Source of the DNA: Halobacillus massiliensis
GTDB lineage: Bacteria > Bacillota > Bacilli > Bacillales > Halobacillaceae
Assembly (NCBI RefSeq): GCF_900166625.1
Contig: NZ_LT800499.1
Location: 1,033,558 to 1,097,557, forward strand
Reading direction: 5' to 3'
DNA length: 64,000 bases
Positions within the stretch are counted from its first letter, which is position 1. Every line of letters begins with the position of its first letter. The notes under the pieces were generated by a model. It saw only the letters and a program-made list of their open reading frames with translations. It ran no database searches and was not told where the DNA came from. The translations under genes and the position numbers were made by a program. Below are positions 1-9,155 of the stretch, piece after piece.

Positions 1-1859
1 TGGGATATGATGCAGAAACAACGGATCCTTTATATAAGCATATTCCTTTTTATCTCGTTTATCAGCCGGAGTCCTCGGCTTCTTATGGAATTTTCTATGA
101 TAATTACTCAGACAGTATATTCGATATGGGAGCTGAATTGGACAATTATCATGGATTTTACCGATATTATCAGGCGGAAAAAGGAGACTTGGACTATTAT
201 TTCATCCTTGGCCCGAAGATCAGCGAGGTCGTTGAACGGTACACATGGATGACAGGAAAAACTATAATGCCTCCGAAGTGGAGTCTAGGATACTCCGGCT
301 CTACGATGACTTATACAGATGCACCAGATGCCCAGGAGCAGTTGAAAAAGTTTGTAGAGGACTGCCGTGCGTATGATATCCCGTGTGATTCCTTCCAATT
401 ATCCTCGGGTTATACATCGATTGGTGATAAACGCTATGTCTTTAATTGGAACCATTCGAAAGTTCCGGACCCAGTCGAAATGAATCAGCATTTTCACGAC
501 AATGGCATCCGGGTGTGTGCCAATATTAAACCATGTTTGTTGGATGATCACCCAGAATACGAGAGTTTGAAAGAACAAGGACTGTTCGTGAAAAATGAAG
601 AGGGCACCCCGGAAATCTCACAATTTTGGGATGCGCTCGGATCGTATGTCGATTTTACCAACCCACAGACTATTAAATGGTGGAAGGATCGAATTAAAGA
701 AACACTCTTATCCTATGGAATCGATTCTACGTGGAACGACAATAACGAGTACGAAATTTGGGATGAACGGGCAACAGCTGACAATTTCGGCCGTCCGCTA
801 TCCATTCAATACGTAAAGCCGATTCAAACACTGCTTATGATGAAAGCATCGTTTGAAGCACAGCAGGAATATGAACAGCAGAAACGGCCATATCTCATTT
901 CCCGATCCGGCGGGCCTGGAATGCATCGCTATGTGCAAACATGGTCAGGAGATAACTATACCGAGTGGAAAACAATCAGATACAACTTGAAAATGGGCTT
1001 AAGCCTAAGTCTTTCTGGTATTTTTAACTTCGGCCATGATATTGGCGGCTTCGCGGGTAAAGCGCCTGAACCGGAGTTGTTTATCCGCTGGATCCAAAAT
1101 GGCATCTTTCATCCTCGTTTTACGATTCATTCCTGGAATGAAGATCAAACGGTCAACGTGCCATGGATGTATCCTGAATACATGAGCATCGTTCGTAATT
1201 TAATGAAGGAAAGAGTTAAGTGGCTTCCCTACTTTTACCATCTGATGTACCAAGCCCATGAAAACTATCAGCCGATTTTGGCACCCACATTCTACCATTT
1301 CGATGAAGACGAACGAACGTTTTTAGAAAATGATGAGTTCATGGCAGGAGAGGACTTGCTGATTGCTTCTGTTATGGACAAGGGCCAAACGAAAAGAGAG
1401 CTTTATCTGCCGGAGAATTCAAACGGCTGGTATGAGATAGAAACAGAAAAATGGTACGAAGGCGGCCAGACGATAACAGCTGACGCTCCTCTTGATGTCA
1501 TTCCTAAATTTGCACAAGGAGGGGCCGTATTCCCAATTCGTGATGGGGAGATCACTTTTGAAAATAAAGAAGATACCGAAAGAGGTCTTCTCCTTTACCC
1601 TATGCTAGGAGAAGGAGAGACGAAAAGAGTGTTCTATGAAGACGATGGCCTCACCATGGATTATAAAAAGGGAAGTGCTGCCTGGCTTGAGGTCAGCATG
1701 AACACTACAGAGGAAACCATTGAAGTATCTATCGAAATTACGGGCGACTACAAGCTGCCTTATTCCTCGCTCAACGTATATTTCCCAGAGCGTGAAGACC
1801 GGACAATTATTGTAAATCATAAGGAGATATATCAAACCTCCTGCGAGCTAAAGCTCTAG
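1..1859 (+). CDS. GH31 family alpha-glycosidase (5' end outside window)
   Basis: The reading frame is open from base 3 with no start, so the N-terminus lies upstream; 618 residues are visible. The (beta/alpha)8 barrel and C-terminal beta domains of glycoside hydrolase family 31 are recognisable. The nucleophile Asp is in the W-N-D-N-N-E motif (codon at 738) and the acid/base Asp in S-G-D-N-Y (codon at 951). GH31 members release alpha-linked glucose or xylose. Placement directly before uxaC-uxuA suggests a role with glucuronate-containing hemicellulose, perhaps as an alpha-xylosidase; substrate is inference. There is no secretion information because the N-terminus is missing. Confidence 0.88.
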   Translation, partial: GYDAETTDPLYKHIPFYLVYQPESSASYGIFYDNYSDSIFDMGAELDNYHGFYRYYQAEKGDLDYYFILGPKISEVVERYTWMTGKTIMPPKWSLGYSGSTMTYTDAPDAQEQLKKFVEDCRAYDIPCDSFQLSSGYTSIGDKRYVFNWNHSKVPDPVEMNQHFHDNGIRVCANIKPCLLDDHPEYESLKEQGLFVKNEEGTPEISQFWDALGSYVDFTNPQTIKWWKDRIKETLLSYGIDSTWNDNNEYEIWDERATADNFGRPLSIQYVKPIQTLLMMKASFEAQQEYEQQKRPYLISRSGGPGMHRYVQTWSGDNYTEWKTIRYNLKMGLSLSLSGIFNFGHDIGGFAGKAPEPELFIRWIQNGIFHPRFTIHSWNEDQTVNVPWMYPEYMSIVRNLMKERVKWLPYFYHLMYQAHENYQPILAPTFYHFDEDERTFLENDEFMAGEDLLIASVMDKGQTKRELYLPENSNGWYEIETEKWYEGGQTITADAPLDVIPKFAQGGAVFPIRDGEITFENKEDTERGLLLYPMLGEGETKRVFYEDDGLTMDYKKGSAAWLEVSMNTTEETIEVSIEITGDYKLPYSSLNVYFPEREDRTIIVNHKEIYQTSCELKL

Positions 1860-1884
1860 TATGACAAGAAAGGCGTGATAGACG

Positions 1885-3285
1885 ATGAAAACTTTTATTA
1901 CGGATGATTTTCTATTACACAATGAGTATGCGCGTGAATTATATCACGAGCATGCGAAAGACTTGCCAGTAATCGACTATCATAATCATCTGCCACCTAA
2001 TGAAATTGAACAGGATCGAAAGTTTGAGAATATCACTCAAATTTGGCTGCAAGGCGATCATTATAAATGGCGTCTTCTGCGGGCGAATGGAGTAGAGGAG
2101 AAATACATTACCGGAAATGCATCAGATAAAGAGAAGTTTATCGCCTGGGCACAAACCGTTCCAAATACATTAGGCAACCCTTTATACCATTGGACGCATA
2201 TGGAGCTGCTTCGCTATTTTGGTATCGATGAGTTACTTGATGAAGACAGTGCCGAGGATATTTGGAATACAGCCAATGAACGATTACAGGATCCAGGCAT
2301 GTCGACGAGAAATCTGCTGGCAGGAAGCAAAGTAGAGTTTGTAGGTACAACAGATGATCCTGTGGACGATCTCAAATTCCATCAATCCATTGCAGGCTCT
2401 GAATTCTCTACCGTTGTCGCTCCTTCCTTTCGTCCGGATCAGGGACTCGATATAGGCCATAGGGGAAAGTTTAAGAGCTGGGTAGACAAGTTAGGCATTG
2501 CCACAGGAAGAGAAGTTCATCGATATTCCAATTTTTTAGAGGCCTTAGCTGATCGCGTGGATTATTTTGATAAGCAAGGCTGCCGCGCTTCAGATCATGG
2601 CATTAATGTCATGTTTTATGAACCTGCAACAGAGCAGGAGGCAGGAGAAATTTTTGAAAAGAGCTTAAATGGAGATGCTCTTTCTTTAAAAGAAGTGCAC
2701 CAATTTAAAACACATACCCTGCAGTTTTTGGCAGAAAGGTACGAGGAAAAGAACTGGGCAATGCAGCTTCACATTGGGCCGATGCGTAATAATAATTCGA
2801 AAATGTTTGAGAAAATCGGTCCTGACAGCGGCTTTGATACGATGGGGGATCAGCTTTTAGCAGAGCCTTTATCAAACTTTCTAGACTCCCTGGAGCAACG
2901 TGACGGGCTTCCTAAAACCATCTTATATTGTCTGAACCCGCGTGATAATTATATTTTGGCAACGATGGCGGGAAACTTTCAGAATGCCACTATTCCAGGA
3001 AAGGTCCAGTTTGGCACCGCGTGGTGGTATAACGACCATATTGATGGCATGGAAAACCAGATGAATATTCTGGCTAATGTCGGACTGATCAAGCATTTCT
3101 TAGGTATGCTGACAGATTCGCGGTCGTTTCTATCTTTTTCCCGGCATGAGTATTTCCGGAGAATACTATGCAATTTAATTGGAAGCTGGGCAGCCAAAGG
3201 GACTATTCCTGCTAATATGAAGCTTTTGGGAAGATATGTTGAGGATATATCCTATTATAATGCGAAACGATATTTTAACTTGTAA
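1885..3285 (+). CDS. uxaC: Uronate isomerase
   Basis: This 466-residue protein has the full length expected for UxaC, an amidohydrolase-fold enzyme that interconverts D-glucuronate and D-fructuronate (and galacturonate/tagaturonate) in the cytoplasm. The metal-binding H-x-H is H33 and H35 in D-Y-H-N-H-L-P-P, and the barrel strands follow in the usual order. The ATG lies 25 bp after the GH31 stop and follows an AAGAAAGGCG ribosome site. The gene is followed after 15 bp by uxuA, so it sits in a hexuronate operon. No regulator of this operon is visible in the window. Confidence 0.95.
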   Translation: MKTFITDDFLLHNEYARELYHEHAKDLPVIDYHNHLPPNEIEQDRKFENITQIWLQGDHYKWRLLRANGVEEKYITGNASDKEKFIAWAQTVPNTLGNPLYHWTHMELLRYFGIDELLDEDSAEDIWNTANERLQDPGMSTRNLLAGSKVEFVGTTDDPVDDLKFHQSIAGSEFSTVVAPSFRPDQGLDIGHRGKFKSWVDKLGIATGREVHRYSNFLEALADRVDYFDKQGCRASDHGINVMFYEPATEQEAGEIFEKSLNGDALSLKEVHQFKTHTLQFLAERYEEKNWAMQLHIGPMRNNNSKMFEKIGPDSGFDTMGDQLLAEPLSNFLDSLEQRDGLPKTILYCLNPRDNYILATMAGNFQNATIPGKVQFGTAWWYNDHIDGMENQMNILANVGLIKHFLGMLTDSRSFLSFSRHEYFRRILCNLIGSWAAKGTIPANMKLLGRYVEDISYYNAKRYFNL

Positions 3286-3300
3286 CGGAGGTGAAGTCAC

Positions 3301-4344
3301 ATGGAAATGAGTTTCCGCTGGTATGGCGATGATGATCCGGTCACACTGGACTATATTAAACAGATCCCAGGAATGAAAGGGATCGTATCAGCTATTTATG
3401 ATATTCCGGCAGGAGAAGTATGGCCGTATGAAAAAATTATTGAATTAAAGCATAAGGTTGAAACAAAGGGGCTTGTGTTAAATGTTATCGAAAGTGTGCC
3501 TGTCCATGAGGATATAAAATTGGGACGGGAAAACCGAATGAAATGGATAGAAAACTATAAACAAACATTGAGAAATCTAGCAAAAGCAAATATTCGGACC
3601 GTCTGCTACAACTTCATGCCCGTCTTCGATTGGACACGCTCTGCTCTTGACGCTCCTTTAGAGGATGGTTCACATTCGCTGCTGTATGATGAGGAGAAAA
3701 TAAAAGACCTTGATCCTTTAAGCGGTGAACTGGATCTGCCCGGCTGGGATTTATCATACCAGACCGAAGATTTAAGAAAAGTGATGAAGGAGTATCAATC
3801 GATTACTGAAGCAGACTTAATGGATCATTTGATTTTTTTCTTAAAAGAAATCATACCCGTGGCGGAAGAAGAGGATGTCTTAATGGCGATCCATCCCGAT
3901 GATCCGCCATGGTCTATCTTTGGACTCCCACGTGTGATCATCAATGAGGAAAATGTCGTTCGTATGCTGAAGGAAGTTGACAGCATACATAATGGTTTGA
4001 CCTTCTGTACAGGATCATATGGAGCGAATCCTGATAATGATTTGCTGTCTATGATTGAAGCGGCAAAAGGCCGTATTCACTTCGTTCATGCGAGAAATAT
4101 TAAAGTGACGGGGACGAAATCCTTTCAGGAAACTTCTCATTTAACACGTGATGGATCTGTAAATATGGTCAACGTTATGCAAAAACTGCAAGAAACTGGT
4201 TTTACGGGCCCTATTCGTCCCGATCACGGTCGAATGATCTGGGGAGAAGAAGGCCGGCCGGGGTACGGACTTTACGATCGTGCACTGGGAGCTGCCTATT
4301 TGAACGGAATTCTTGATACATTGACAACAGAAAAGGAGGGGTGA
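3301..4344 (+). CDS. uxuA: Mannonate dehydratase
   Basis: UxuA (347 residues) dehydrates D-mannonate to 2-keto-3-deoxygluconate, the step after fructuronate reduction. The sequence starts with the characteristic M-S-F-R-W-Y-G motif of the TIM-barrel family and keeps the metal-binding surroundings C-T-G-S and F-V-H-A-R-N. A strong GGAGGTG site precedes the ATG. It lies between uxaC and an SDR gene, giving the order isomerase, dehydratase, reductase. KDG kinase and aldolase are not in the window and must be encoded elsewhere. Confidence 0.95.
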   Translation: MEMSFRWYGDDDPVTLDYIKQIPGMKGIVSAIYDIPAGEVWPYEKIIELKHKVETKGLVLNVIESVPVHEDIKLGRENRMKWIENYKQTLRNLAKANIRTVCYNFMPVFDWTRSALDAPLEDGSHSLLYDEEKIKDLDPLSGELDLPGWDLSYQTEDLRKVMKEYQSITEADLMDHLIFFLKEIIPVAEEEDVLMAIHPDDPPWSIFGLPRVIINEENVVRMLKEVDSIHNGLTFCTGSYGANPDNDLLSMIEAAKGRIHFVHARNIKVTGTKSFQETSHLTRDGSVNMVNVMQKLQETGFTGPIRPDHGRMIWGEEGRPGYGLYDRALGAAYLNGILDTLTTEKEG

Positions 4345-4348
4345 ACAA

Positions 4349-5197
4349 ATGGAGTTACCTTTTTCTATTAATCTAACAAATAAAGTGGCGGTTGTGACCG
4401 GGGGCAGTGGTGTGCTCGGGGCCGTCATGTCTGAAGCATTAGCTAAGGCAGGAGCCAAAGTAGTTATCCTGGCCCGGAACAAGGAAAAAATTGATTCAGT
4501 GGTCGAGAAAATTAAAAAATCAGGCGGTGAGGCTTATGGATACAGTGTTGATGTCCTAAACAAAGATGAGCTTGAGGAAGTACATGCAAATATTAGGGAG
4601 AACGTTGGACCTTGTGCCATTCTGATTAATGGAGCCGGAGGGAATCACCCACAGGCTACGACTTCACAAGAGTATCTTTACCCTGAAGACGTAAATAGTG
4701 AGGAAAACACCTTTTTCGACCTTGATAAGGAGGCCATCAATGGAACGTTCAACATGAACTTTCTCGGCACCCTCCTGCCTTCCCAGGTCTTTGGCAAAGA
4801 TTTGCTCGACCAGAAGGGAGCGGTCGTCATCAACATTTCTTCAATGAATGCTTTTCGGCCGCTTACGAAAATCCCTGCATACAGCGGCGCTAAAGCCGCT
4901 GTCAGTAATTTCACCCAGTGGCTGGCTGTTCACTTTTCCAAAGTCGGCATACGTGTCAACGCCATCGCTCCCGGCTTTTTCCTGACAGAGCAGAATAGAG
5001 GATTATTAATTCAGGAAAATGGAGAATTCAGCGAGCGGGCAAATAAAATTTTGGACCAGACACCAAACGGAAGATTTGGAGAGCCGGAAGAACTCGTGGG
5101 TACATTGTTATGGCTCGTGAGCGAAGAAGCTTCCCGGTTTGTAAATGGAGTGGTTATCCCTGTGGATGGAGGCTTTTCGGCTTATTCAGGTGTGTAG
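4349..5197 (+). CDS. SDR-family D-mannonate oxidoreductase (fructuronate reductase)
   Basis: This 282-residue short-chain dehydrogenase has a T-G-G-S-G-V-L-G cofactor loop (residues 17-24), N-A-G-G, and the catalytic Y178-x-x-x-K182 with an upstream Ser pair (I-S-S). Bacilli use an SDR of this type (YjmF-like) in place of the long-chain UxuB for reducing D-fructuronate to D-mannonate. The gene starts 4 bp after uxuA with an AAAAGGAGGGG site, so translation is probably coupled. Function follows from family plus operon context; an alternative sugar-acid substrate cannot be excluded. Confidence 0.85.
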   Translation: MELPFSINLTNKVAVVTGGSGVLGAVMSEALAKAGAKVVILARNKEKIDSVVEKIKKSGGEAYGYSVDVLNKDELEEVHANIRENVGPCAILINGAGGNHPQATTSQEYLYPEDVNSEENTFFDLDKEAINGTFNMNFLGTLLPSQVFGKDLLDQKGAVVINISSMNAFRPLTKIPAYSGAKAAVSNFTQWLAVHFSKVGIRVNAIAPGFFLTEQNRGLLIQENGEFSERANKILDQTPNGRFGEPEELVGTLLWLVSEEASRFVNGVVIPVDGGFSAYSGV

Positions 5198-5224
5198 GAA
5201 AAGTTGATAATGTAGTCGGTTTTC

Positions 5225-5270
5225 CCGAATAATGTGGTTATTTCTCAGACCACATTATTCGGTTTTTTTG
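5225..5270 (+). terminator. Rho-independent terminator of the hexuronate operon
   Basis: A perfect 14-bp stem (5225-5238 with 5249-5262) with a 10-nt loop is followed by seven T residues. It closes the GH31-uxaC-uxuA-SDR operon. Confidence 0.93.
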
Positions 5271-5345
5271 TTTCTATAGTCATTCACAGCTTTTATAATG
5301 ACATATAAAGAAACAGGACAAGAAATTTTTGGAAAGGAGAGTACG

Positions 5346-5591
5346 ATGAAGAAGTTTTTAAAGTGGGGAGAAGGAATAACGGCAGTATTATTGATCATTC
5401 TGCTTATTTTACGTTTCGCAATATCGTTAGAAGTTTTTCATGTTTTAATGATCATTCTGGGTATTCATTTTATCTTAAGAGGAGCTAATATAAGGGTGAG
5501 GGAAGGTCGTTATGCAAAAATAGAAGGATATATGTTTTTGATTATTGGATCGGTCATTACTTTGCTTATATTCGTTGATTTATTATTTTAG
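5346..5591 (+). CDS. Small hypothetical membrane protein
   Basis: I do not recognise this 81-residue protein. It has a short basic start (M-K-K-F-L-K-W) followed by about three hydrophobic segments (roughly residues 10-28, 30-43 and 61-81) separated by a basic loop R-V-R-E-G-R. The ATG at 5346 is chosen because GGAAAGGAGAG lies just upstream; the frame extends upstream to an ATG at 5298 that has no ribosome site. It stands alone between two terminators, so it is probably monocistronic. A membrane location is inferred from hydrophobicity only. Confidence 0.75.
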   Translation: MKKFLKWGEGITAVLLIILLILRFAISLEVFHVLMIILGIHFILRGANIRVREGRYAKIEGYMFLIIGSVITLLIFVDLLF

Positions 5592-5593
5592 GA

Positions 5594-5627
5594 AGTTCAA
5601 TTCTTAGAAAAGGATTGAGCTTTTTTG
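5594..5627 (+). terminator. Rho-independent terminator
   Basis: Stem AGTTCAATTCTT / AAGGATTGAGCT (with G-U pairs) and a run of T residues follow the small membrane protein gene directly. Confidence 0.85.
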
Positions 5628-5678
5628 TTTGTCTGCAGAAATTCAAACAAATTTTTATTTAGACTAAAAAAAAGTTTG

Positions 5679-5707
5679 TTGACAAAATATAAGAATGATT
5701 TTATAGT
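5679..5707 (+). promoter_or_regulatory. Sigma-A promoter for the D-amino-acid operon
   Basis: A perfect -35 TTGACA (5679-5684), 17-bp spacer and -10 TATAGT (5702-5707) stand 54 bp before the regulator start. Confidence 0.75.
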
Positions 5708-5760
5708 TTAGTTACACAATATTCTAAAAATTTCATCACTTCAAAAAGGCGGTATTCAAT

Positions 5761-6420
5761 TTGGAACATATTAACGAAGAACTGGATTTTCTTAAATCTT
5801 TTATTAAAGGAATGGCCAATCATTTTGGTGAAAGCTGTGAAACTGTGCTGCTCGATGTATCCAATCACGAAGAATACGGAAGCGGCCTGATCGTAGCGAT
5901 TGAAAACGGCCATATTACCGGACGAAAGGTGGGAGATACAGGGACCAATTTAGGGTTAGAGATTTTAAGAGGGTCGGAAAGCTCTGGGGATAAGCACAAT
6001 TATATGACACAGACGAAAGATGGCAAGATGCTTCGTTCCACGACAATGTACATAAGGAACTCAGAGGGACAGCCGATTGGCTGTATTTGCATTAACTTAG
6101 ATATTACCGATTTAGTGATGGCTGAGAATACCATCCGGCAGTTTACGAGAACGGATGATATTAATACAGATGTAAATGAAGTGTTCGTCAACAATGTAAA
6201 TGATGTGCTGGACATGCTGATTTCAGAGGCTCAGGATCACGTAGGGAAACCTGTAGCACGTATGAGTAAAGAAGAGAAGATGAAAGGAATTAAATATTTG
6301 GATGAAAAGGGCGCCTTCTTAATTAAGAAAGCAGGAGACACGATTTGCTCTTATTTTGATATTTCCAAGTATACGCTGTATAACTATCTGGAAAAATCCA
6401 GAGACAATGGCTCCAGCTAA
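5761..6420 (+). CDS. YheO/DauR-type PAS and HTH transcriptional regulator
   Basis: This 219-residue protein has the two-part build of the YheO family: an N-terminal PAS-like sensor domain (about residues 5-115) and a C-terminal HTH_22-type helix-turn-helix ending in Y-F-D-I-S-K-Y-T-L-Y-N-Y-L. DauR, a known member, controls D-arginine use in Pseudomonas. It starts with TTG behind AAGGCGG. The next genes encode a symporter and D-amino-acid enzymes, so it is probably their local regulator responding to a D-amino acid; the ligand is inference. Confidence 0.88.
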   Translation: MEHINEELDFLKSFIKGMANHFGESCETVLLDVSNHEEYGSGLIVAIENGHITGRKVGDTGTNLGLEILRGSESSGDKHNYMTQTKDGKMLRSTTMYIRNSEGQPIGCICINLDITDLVMAENTIRQFTRTDDINTDVNEVFVNNVNDVLDMLISEAQDHVGKPVARMSKEEKMKGIKYLDEKGAFLIKKAGDTICSYFDISKYTLYNYLEKSRDNGSS

Positions 6421-6554
6421 AACTGCGGTTTACCCCGCCAATAATCACCTGTAGAGCTGACAGAAAATAAATCACTACATCATAGATTTTTCTCCAAGAC
6501 TAACGGTTTGTCATGAATGTGAATCATACAAAAATGTTTAAAGGAGATGTACAA

Positions 6555-8042
6555 ATGGGAGGAGAACAATTCGTTTATCTTTTTGTGTTTCTTGGATTTC
6601 TTTTAGCTATGATTGCAGTTGGTGTGCTGGTCAGCCGCAAGGTGAAGAGCGGGGAGGACTTCCTTATGGGAGGGCGGGGGTTAACGACTCCTTTGCTTAT
6701 TGGTACAACACTCGCAACACTTGTAGGTACAGGTTCCAGTATGGGAGCGGTCGGTTATGGATTTGCCAATGGATGGGCAGGGGCTCTATACGGCATTGGA
6801 GGCTCAGTCGGAATGTTTCTGCTTCTGTTCTTATTTGCTGATGTGAGAAGACATAATTTTATGACATTCTCTGAGGAGCTGAGCTTCTATTACGGAGCGA
6901 ACAAATTAATCAAAGGCGTCACATCGATCATTCTTTACGTTGCTTGTATAGGCTGGCTGGGAGCTCATATCATTGGTGGCAGTTTGTACTTAAGCTGGAT
7001 CACTGGAATTGATCCTACACTTGCCAAGGTAATTGTAGCTTTAGGGTTTGGTTTATACACACTGATCGGAGGTTACTTAGCTGTTGTTTATACAGATGTC
7101 ATTCAAGGGATGATCTTATTTCTTGGGTTCATTCTGCTGACCGTGCTTTCGGTTGTGGCTATTGGCGGATTTGGCGAGCTTAACTCCAGTGTGTCACCGG
7201 AAATGAGCTCATTTTTAGGACTTCAGCAGGTCGGCATTATTCCGGCGCTCTCCCTGGCTGTTGTAATTGCTGTAGGGGTTCTTGCCACACCGTCTTACCG
7301 CCACCGGATTTACTCTAGTAAAAATCACGAAACCATTAAGAAAGGTTTTATCATAACAGGTATTCTTTTTGCTCTGTTTTCATTATTCCCAGCGATCGTC
7401 GGTATGTCTGCGAGCATTCTAAATCCTGAAATTGAATCAGGGTTTGCTTTTCCATATTTAGCTACAGAAGTGTTTCCATTATGGATAGGCGCAATTGTGC
7501 TAATTGCCGGACTGAGTGCTACGATGTCATCGGGAAGCTCAGATTTTATCGCTGCCGTTGCCATTTTACTGCGGGATGTATTTGAAGTGGTGACAGGCCG
7601 GCTCCCTGAGAAGGAAAAAATGGTGCTCTACTCAAGAATTTCTCTAGTTTTCACACTGGTGATTGCCTTATTCTTCACACTGTTTACAAACAACATCATT
7701 ACGTACATTTCAAACTTTATCTCTACCGTTATGTCAGGTTTGTTCGTAGCGGCACTGCTCGGCAAGTTCTGGCCGCGTGCGAATTGGCAGGGCGGAATGG
7801 CCAGCTTAATCGGCGGATCGGCCACGTCTTTTATTATTTTAAGCAGTGAGAGCATGACGGCTTTCTGGGGAAACCCCATTATCCCATCAATCGGTGTAGC
7901 TCTTGCTGCCAATCTTATCGTCAGCCTGCTCACCCCGGCTCAACCAATTTCTAAAGAAGAAGCCCTGCGGATTTTGGAAGAAGAGCGGACAAGACTGGAT
8001 GAAGGCACGATCATAAAACCTGATCACAAACAGGTTCAATAG
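6555..8042 (+). CDS. Sodium:solute symporter family transporter
   Basis: The protein (495 residues from the ATG at 6555) has about 13 hydrophobic segments and the SSS-family signature regions, including G-G-R-G-L-T-T-P and the sodium-site helix near A-G-L-S-A-T-M-S-S-G-S-S-D. The start at 6555 is preferred because AAGGAGATGT lies just before it; the frame is open upstream to 6513. It lies in one direction with a D-amino-acid racemase/aldolase-like protein and a D-aminoacylase. Uptake of a D-amino acid or N-acyl-D-amino acid with sodium is therefore likely, though the exact substrate is unknown. Confidence 0.88.
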   Translation: MGGEQFVYLFVFLGFLLAMIAVGVLVSRKVKSGEDFLMGGRGLTTPLLIGTTLATLVGTGSSMGAVGYGFANGWAGALYGIGGSVGMFLLLFLFADVRRHNFMTFSEELSFYYGANKLIKGVTSIILYVACIGWLGAHIIGGSLYLSWITGIDPTLAKVIVALGFGLYTLIGGYLAVVYTDVIQGMILFLGFILLTVLSVVAIGGFGELNSSVSPEMSSFLGLQQVGIIPALSLAVVIAVGVLATPSYRHRIYSSKNHETIKKGFIITGILFALFSLFPAIVGMSASILNPEIESGFAFPYLATEVFPLWIGAIVLIAGLSATMSSGSSDFIAAVAILLRDVFEVVTGRLPEKEKMVLYSRISLVFTLVIALFFTLFTNNIITYISNFISTVMSGLFVAALLGKFWPRANWQGGMASLIGGSATSFIILSSESMTAFWGNPIIPSIGVALAANLIVSLLTPAQPISKEEALRILEEERTRLDEGTIIKPDHKQVQ

Positions 8043-8052
8043 GAGGATTCCA

Positions 8053-9144
8053 ATGAAGGACACACCGTACATTGAAATTGATGAACAAATTTTACTTAAC
8101 AATATTAGAAGAATGAGTCTATTGGCGAACGAGCAGGGGGTTCAGCTGCGTCCGCATATTAAAACACATAAAATCCCATACATCGCAAAATTACAGCTGG
8201 CCGAAGGAGCCGTTGGAATTACGGTCGCCAAAATTACGGAAGCCCAAGTGATGGCGAATCATGGAATTGACGATATTTTCATTGCTTATCCAGTAGTCAC
8301 TAAAAGCAAAGCAGAGGAGCTCTGCTCTCTGAATAAAAAACTGTCTCGATTAATTGTCGGAGTCGACAGCCTTGAGGGTGCTGCCGTGCTAGATCAGGCG
8401 GCAAAAGACCACAACGAGATTTTAAAAGTGCGTTTAGAAGTTGATACGGGCTTGTCAAGGACAGGAGTAGATACTGAGAAAGCCGTTGATTTGGCACAGG
8501 AAATCTTCCGTCTTGAGTCCTTGGAATTACAGGGGATTTTCACCTTTAAAGGAGCTGTTTTTGAAGGAGAAGCCACCATGGATACGCATAAAGCGGGTAT
8601 TGAAGAAGGGGAAATAATGGTTGAGCTTAAGGATCAGCTGGAGAGAAACGGGATAACAATAGAAGACATCAGTGTAGGTTCTACACCGACAGCTGCTTCG
8701 GCAGCTAAGGTAGACGGCATTACAGAAATTCGACCGGGTACTTATGTATTCAATGATTCTATGCAGGTGAAGCTTGGAGTCAGTAAGTGGAAGGATTGTG
8801 CAGCAAAAGTCGTTGCTACCGTTGTAAGTCGTCCTTCTGAAAAACGAGCGGTCATTGATGGAGGAAGTAAAACCTTTGCTACAGATGTCCAGCCCAATCA
8901 TGCGCCTTTGCATTTAAAAGGTTTTGGTGTTCTCCCTGAGTATCCCGAGGCAGAATTTGCCCGGATGAATGAGGAGCATGGGGTGATTTTAACAGACGCC
9001 TCTGATTTAAAAATTGGCGGCCAGGTAGAGATCATCCCTAATCACATCTGTAGTACAGTGAACCTTCATAACTATGTCTATTTGAAAAAAGAGAACAATG
9101 AATATGAAAAGATAAAAGTTGAAGCACGAGGCATGATCCAATAA
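8053..9144 (+). CDS. PLP-dependent D-amino-acid enzyme (D-threonine aldolase / D-serine dehydratase-like)
   Basis: This 363-residue fold-type III PLP enzyme has an alanine-racemase-like barrel and a C-terminal D-serine-dehydratase-like domain. The PLP Lys is K37 in R-P-H-I-K-T-H-K, and the late motif P-N-H-I-C holds the His and Cys that bind the metal in this family. Members cleave D-threonine-type beta-hydroxy amino acids or dehydrate D-serine. It begins 11 bp after the symporter with a GGAGG site. Which of the two reactions it performs cannot be told from sequence. Confidence 0.88.
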   Translation: MKDTPYIEIDEQILLNNIRRMSLLANEQGVQLRPHIKTHKIPYIAKLQLAEGAVGITVAKITEAQVMANHGIDDIFIAYPVVTKSKAEELCSLNKKLSRLIVGVDSLEGAAVLDQAAKDHNEILKVRLEVDTGLSRTGVDTEKAVDLAQEIFRLESLELQGIFTFKGAVFEGEATMDTHKAGIEEGEIMVELKDQLERNGITIEDISVGSTPTAASAAKVDGITEIRPGTYVFNDSMQVKLGVSKWKDCAAKVVATVVSRPSEKRAVIDGGSKTFATDVQPNHAPLHLKGFGVLPEYPEAEFARMNEEHGVILTDASDLKIGGQVEIIPNHICSTVNLHNYVYLKKENNEYEKIKVEARGMIQ

Positions 9145-9155
9145 GGAGGCATTGT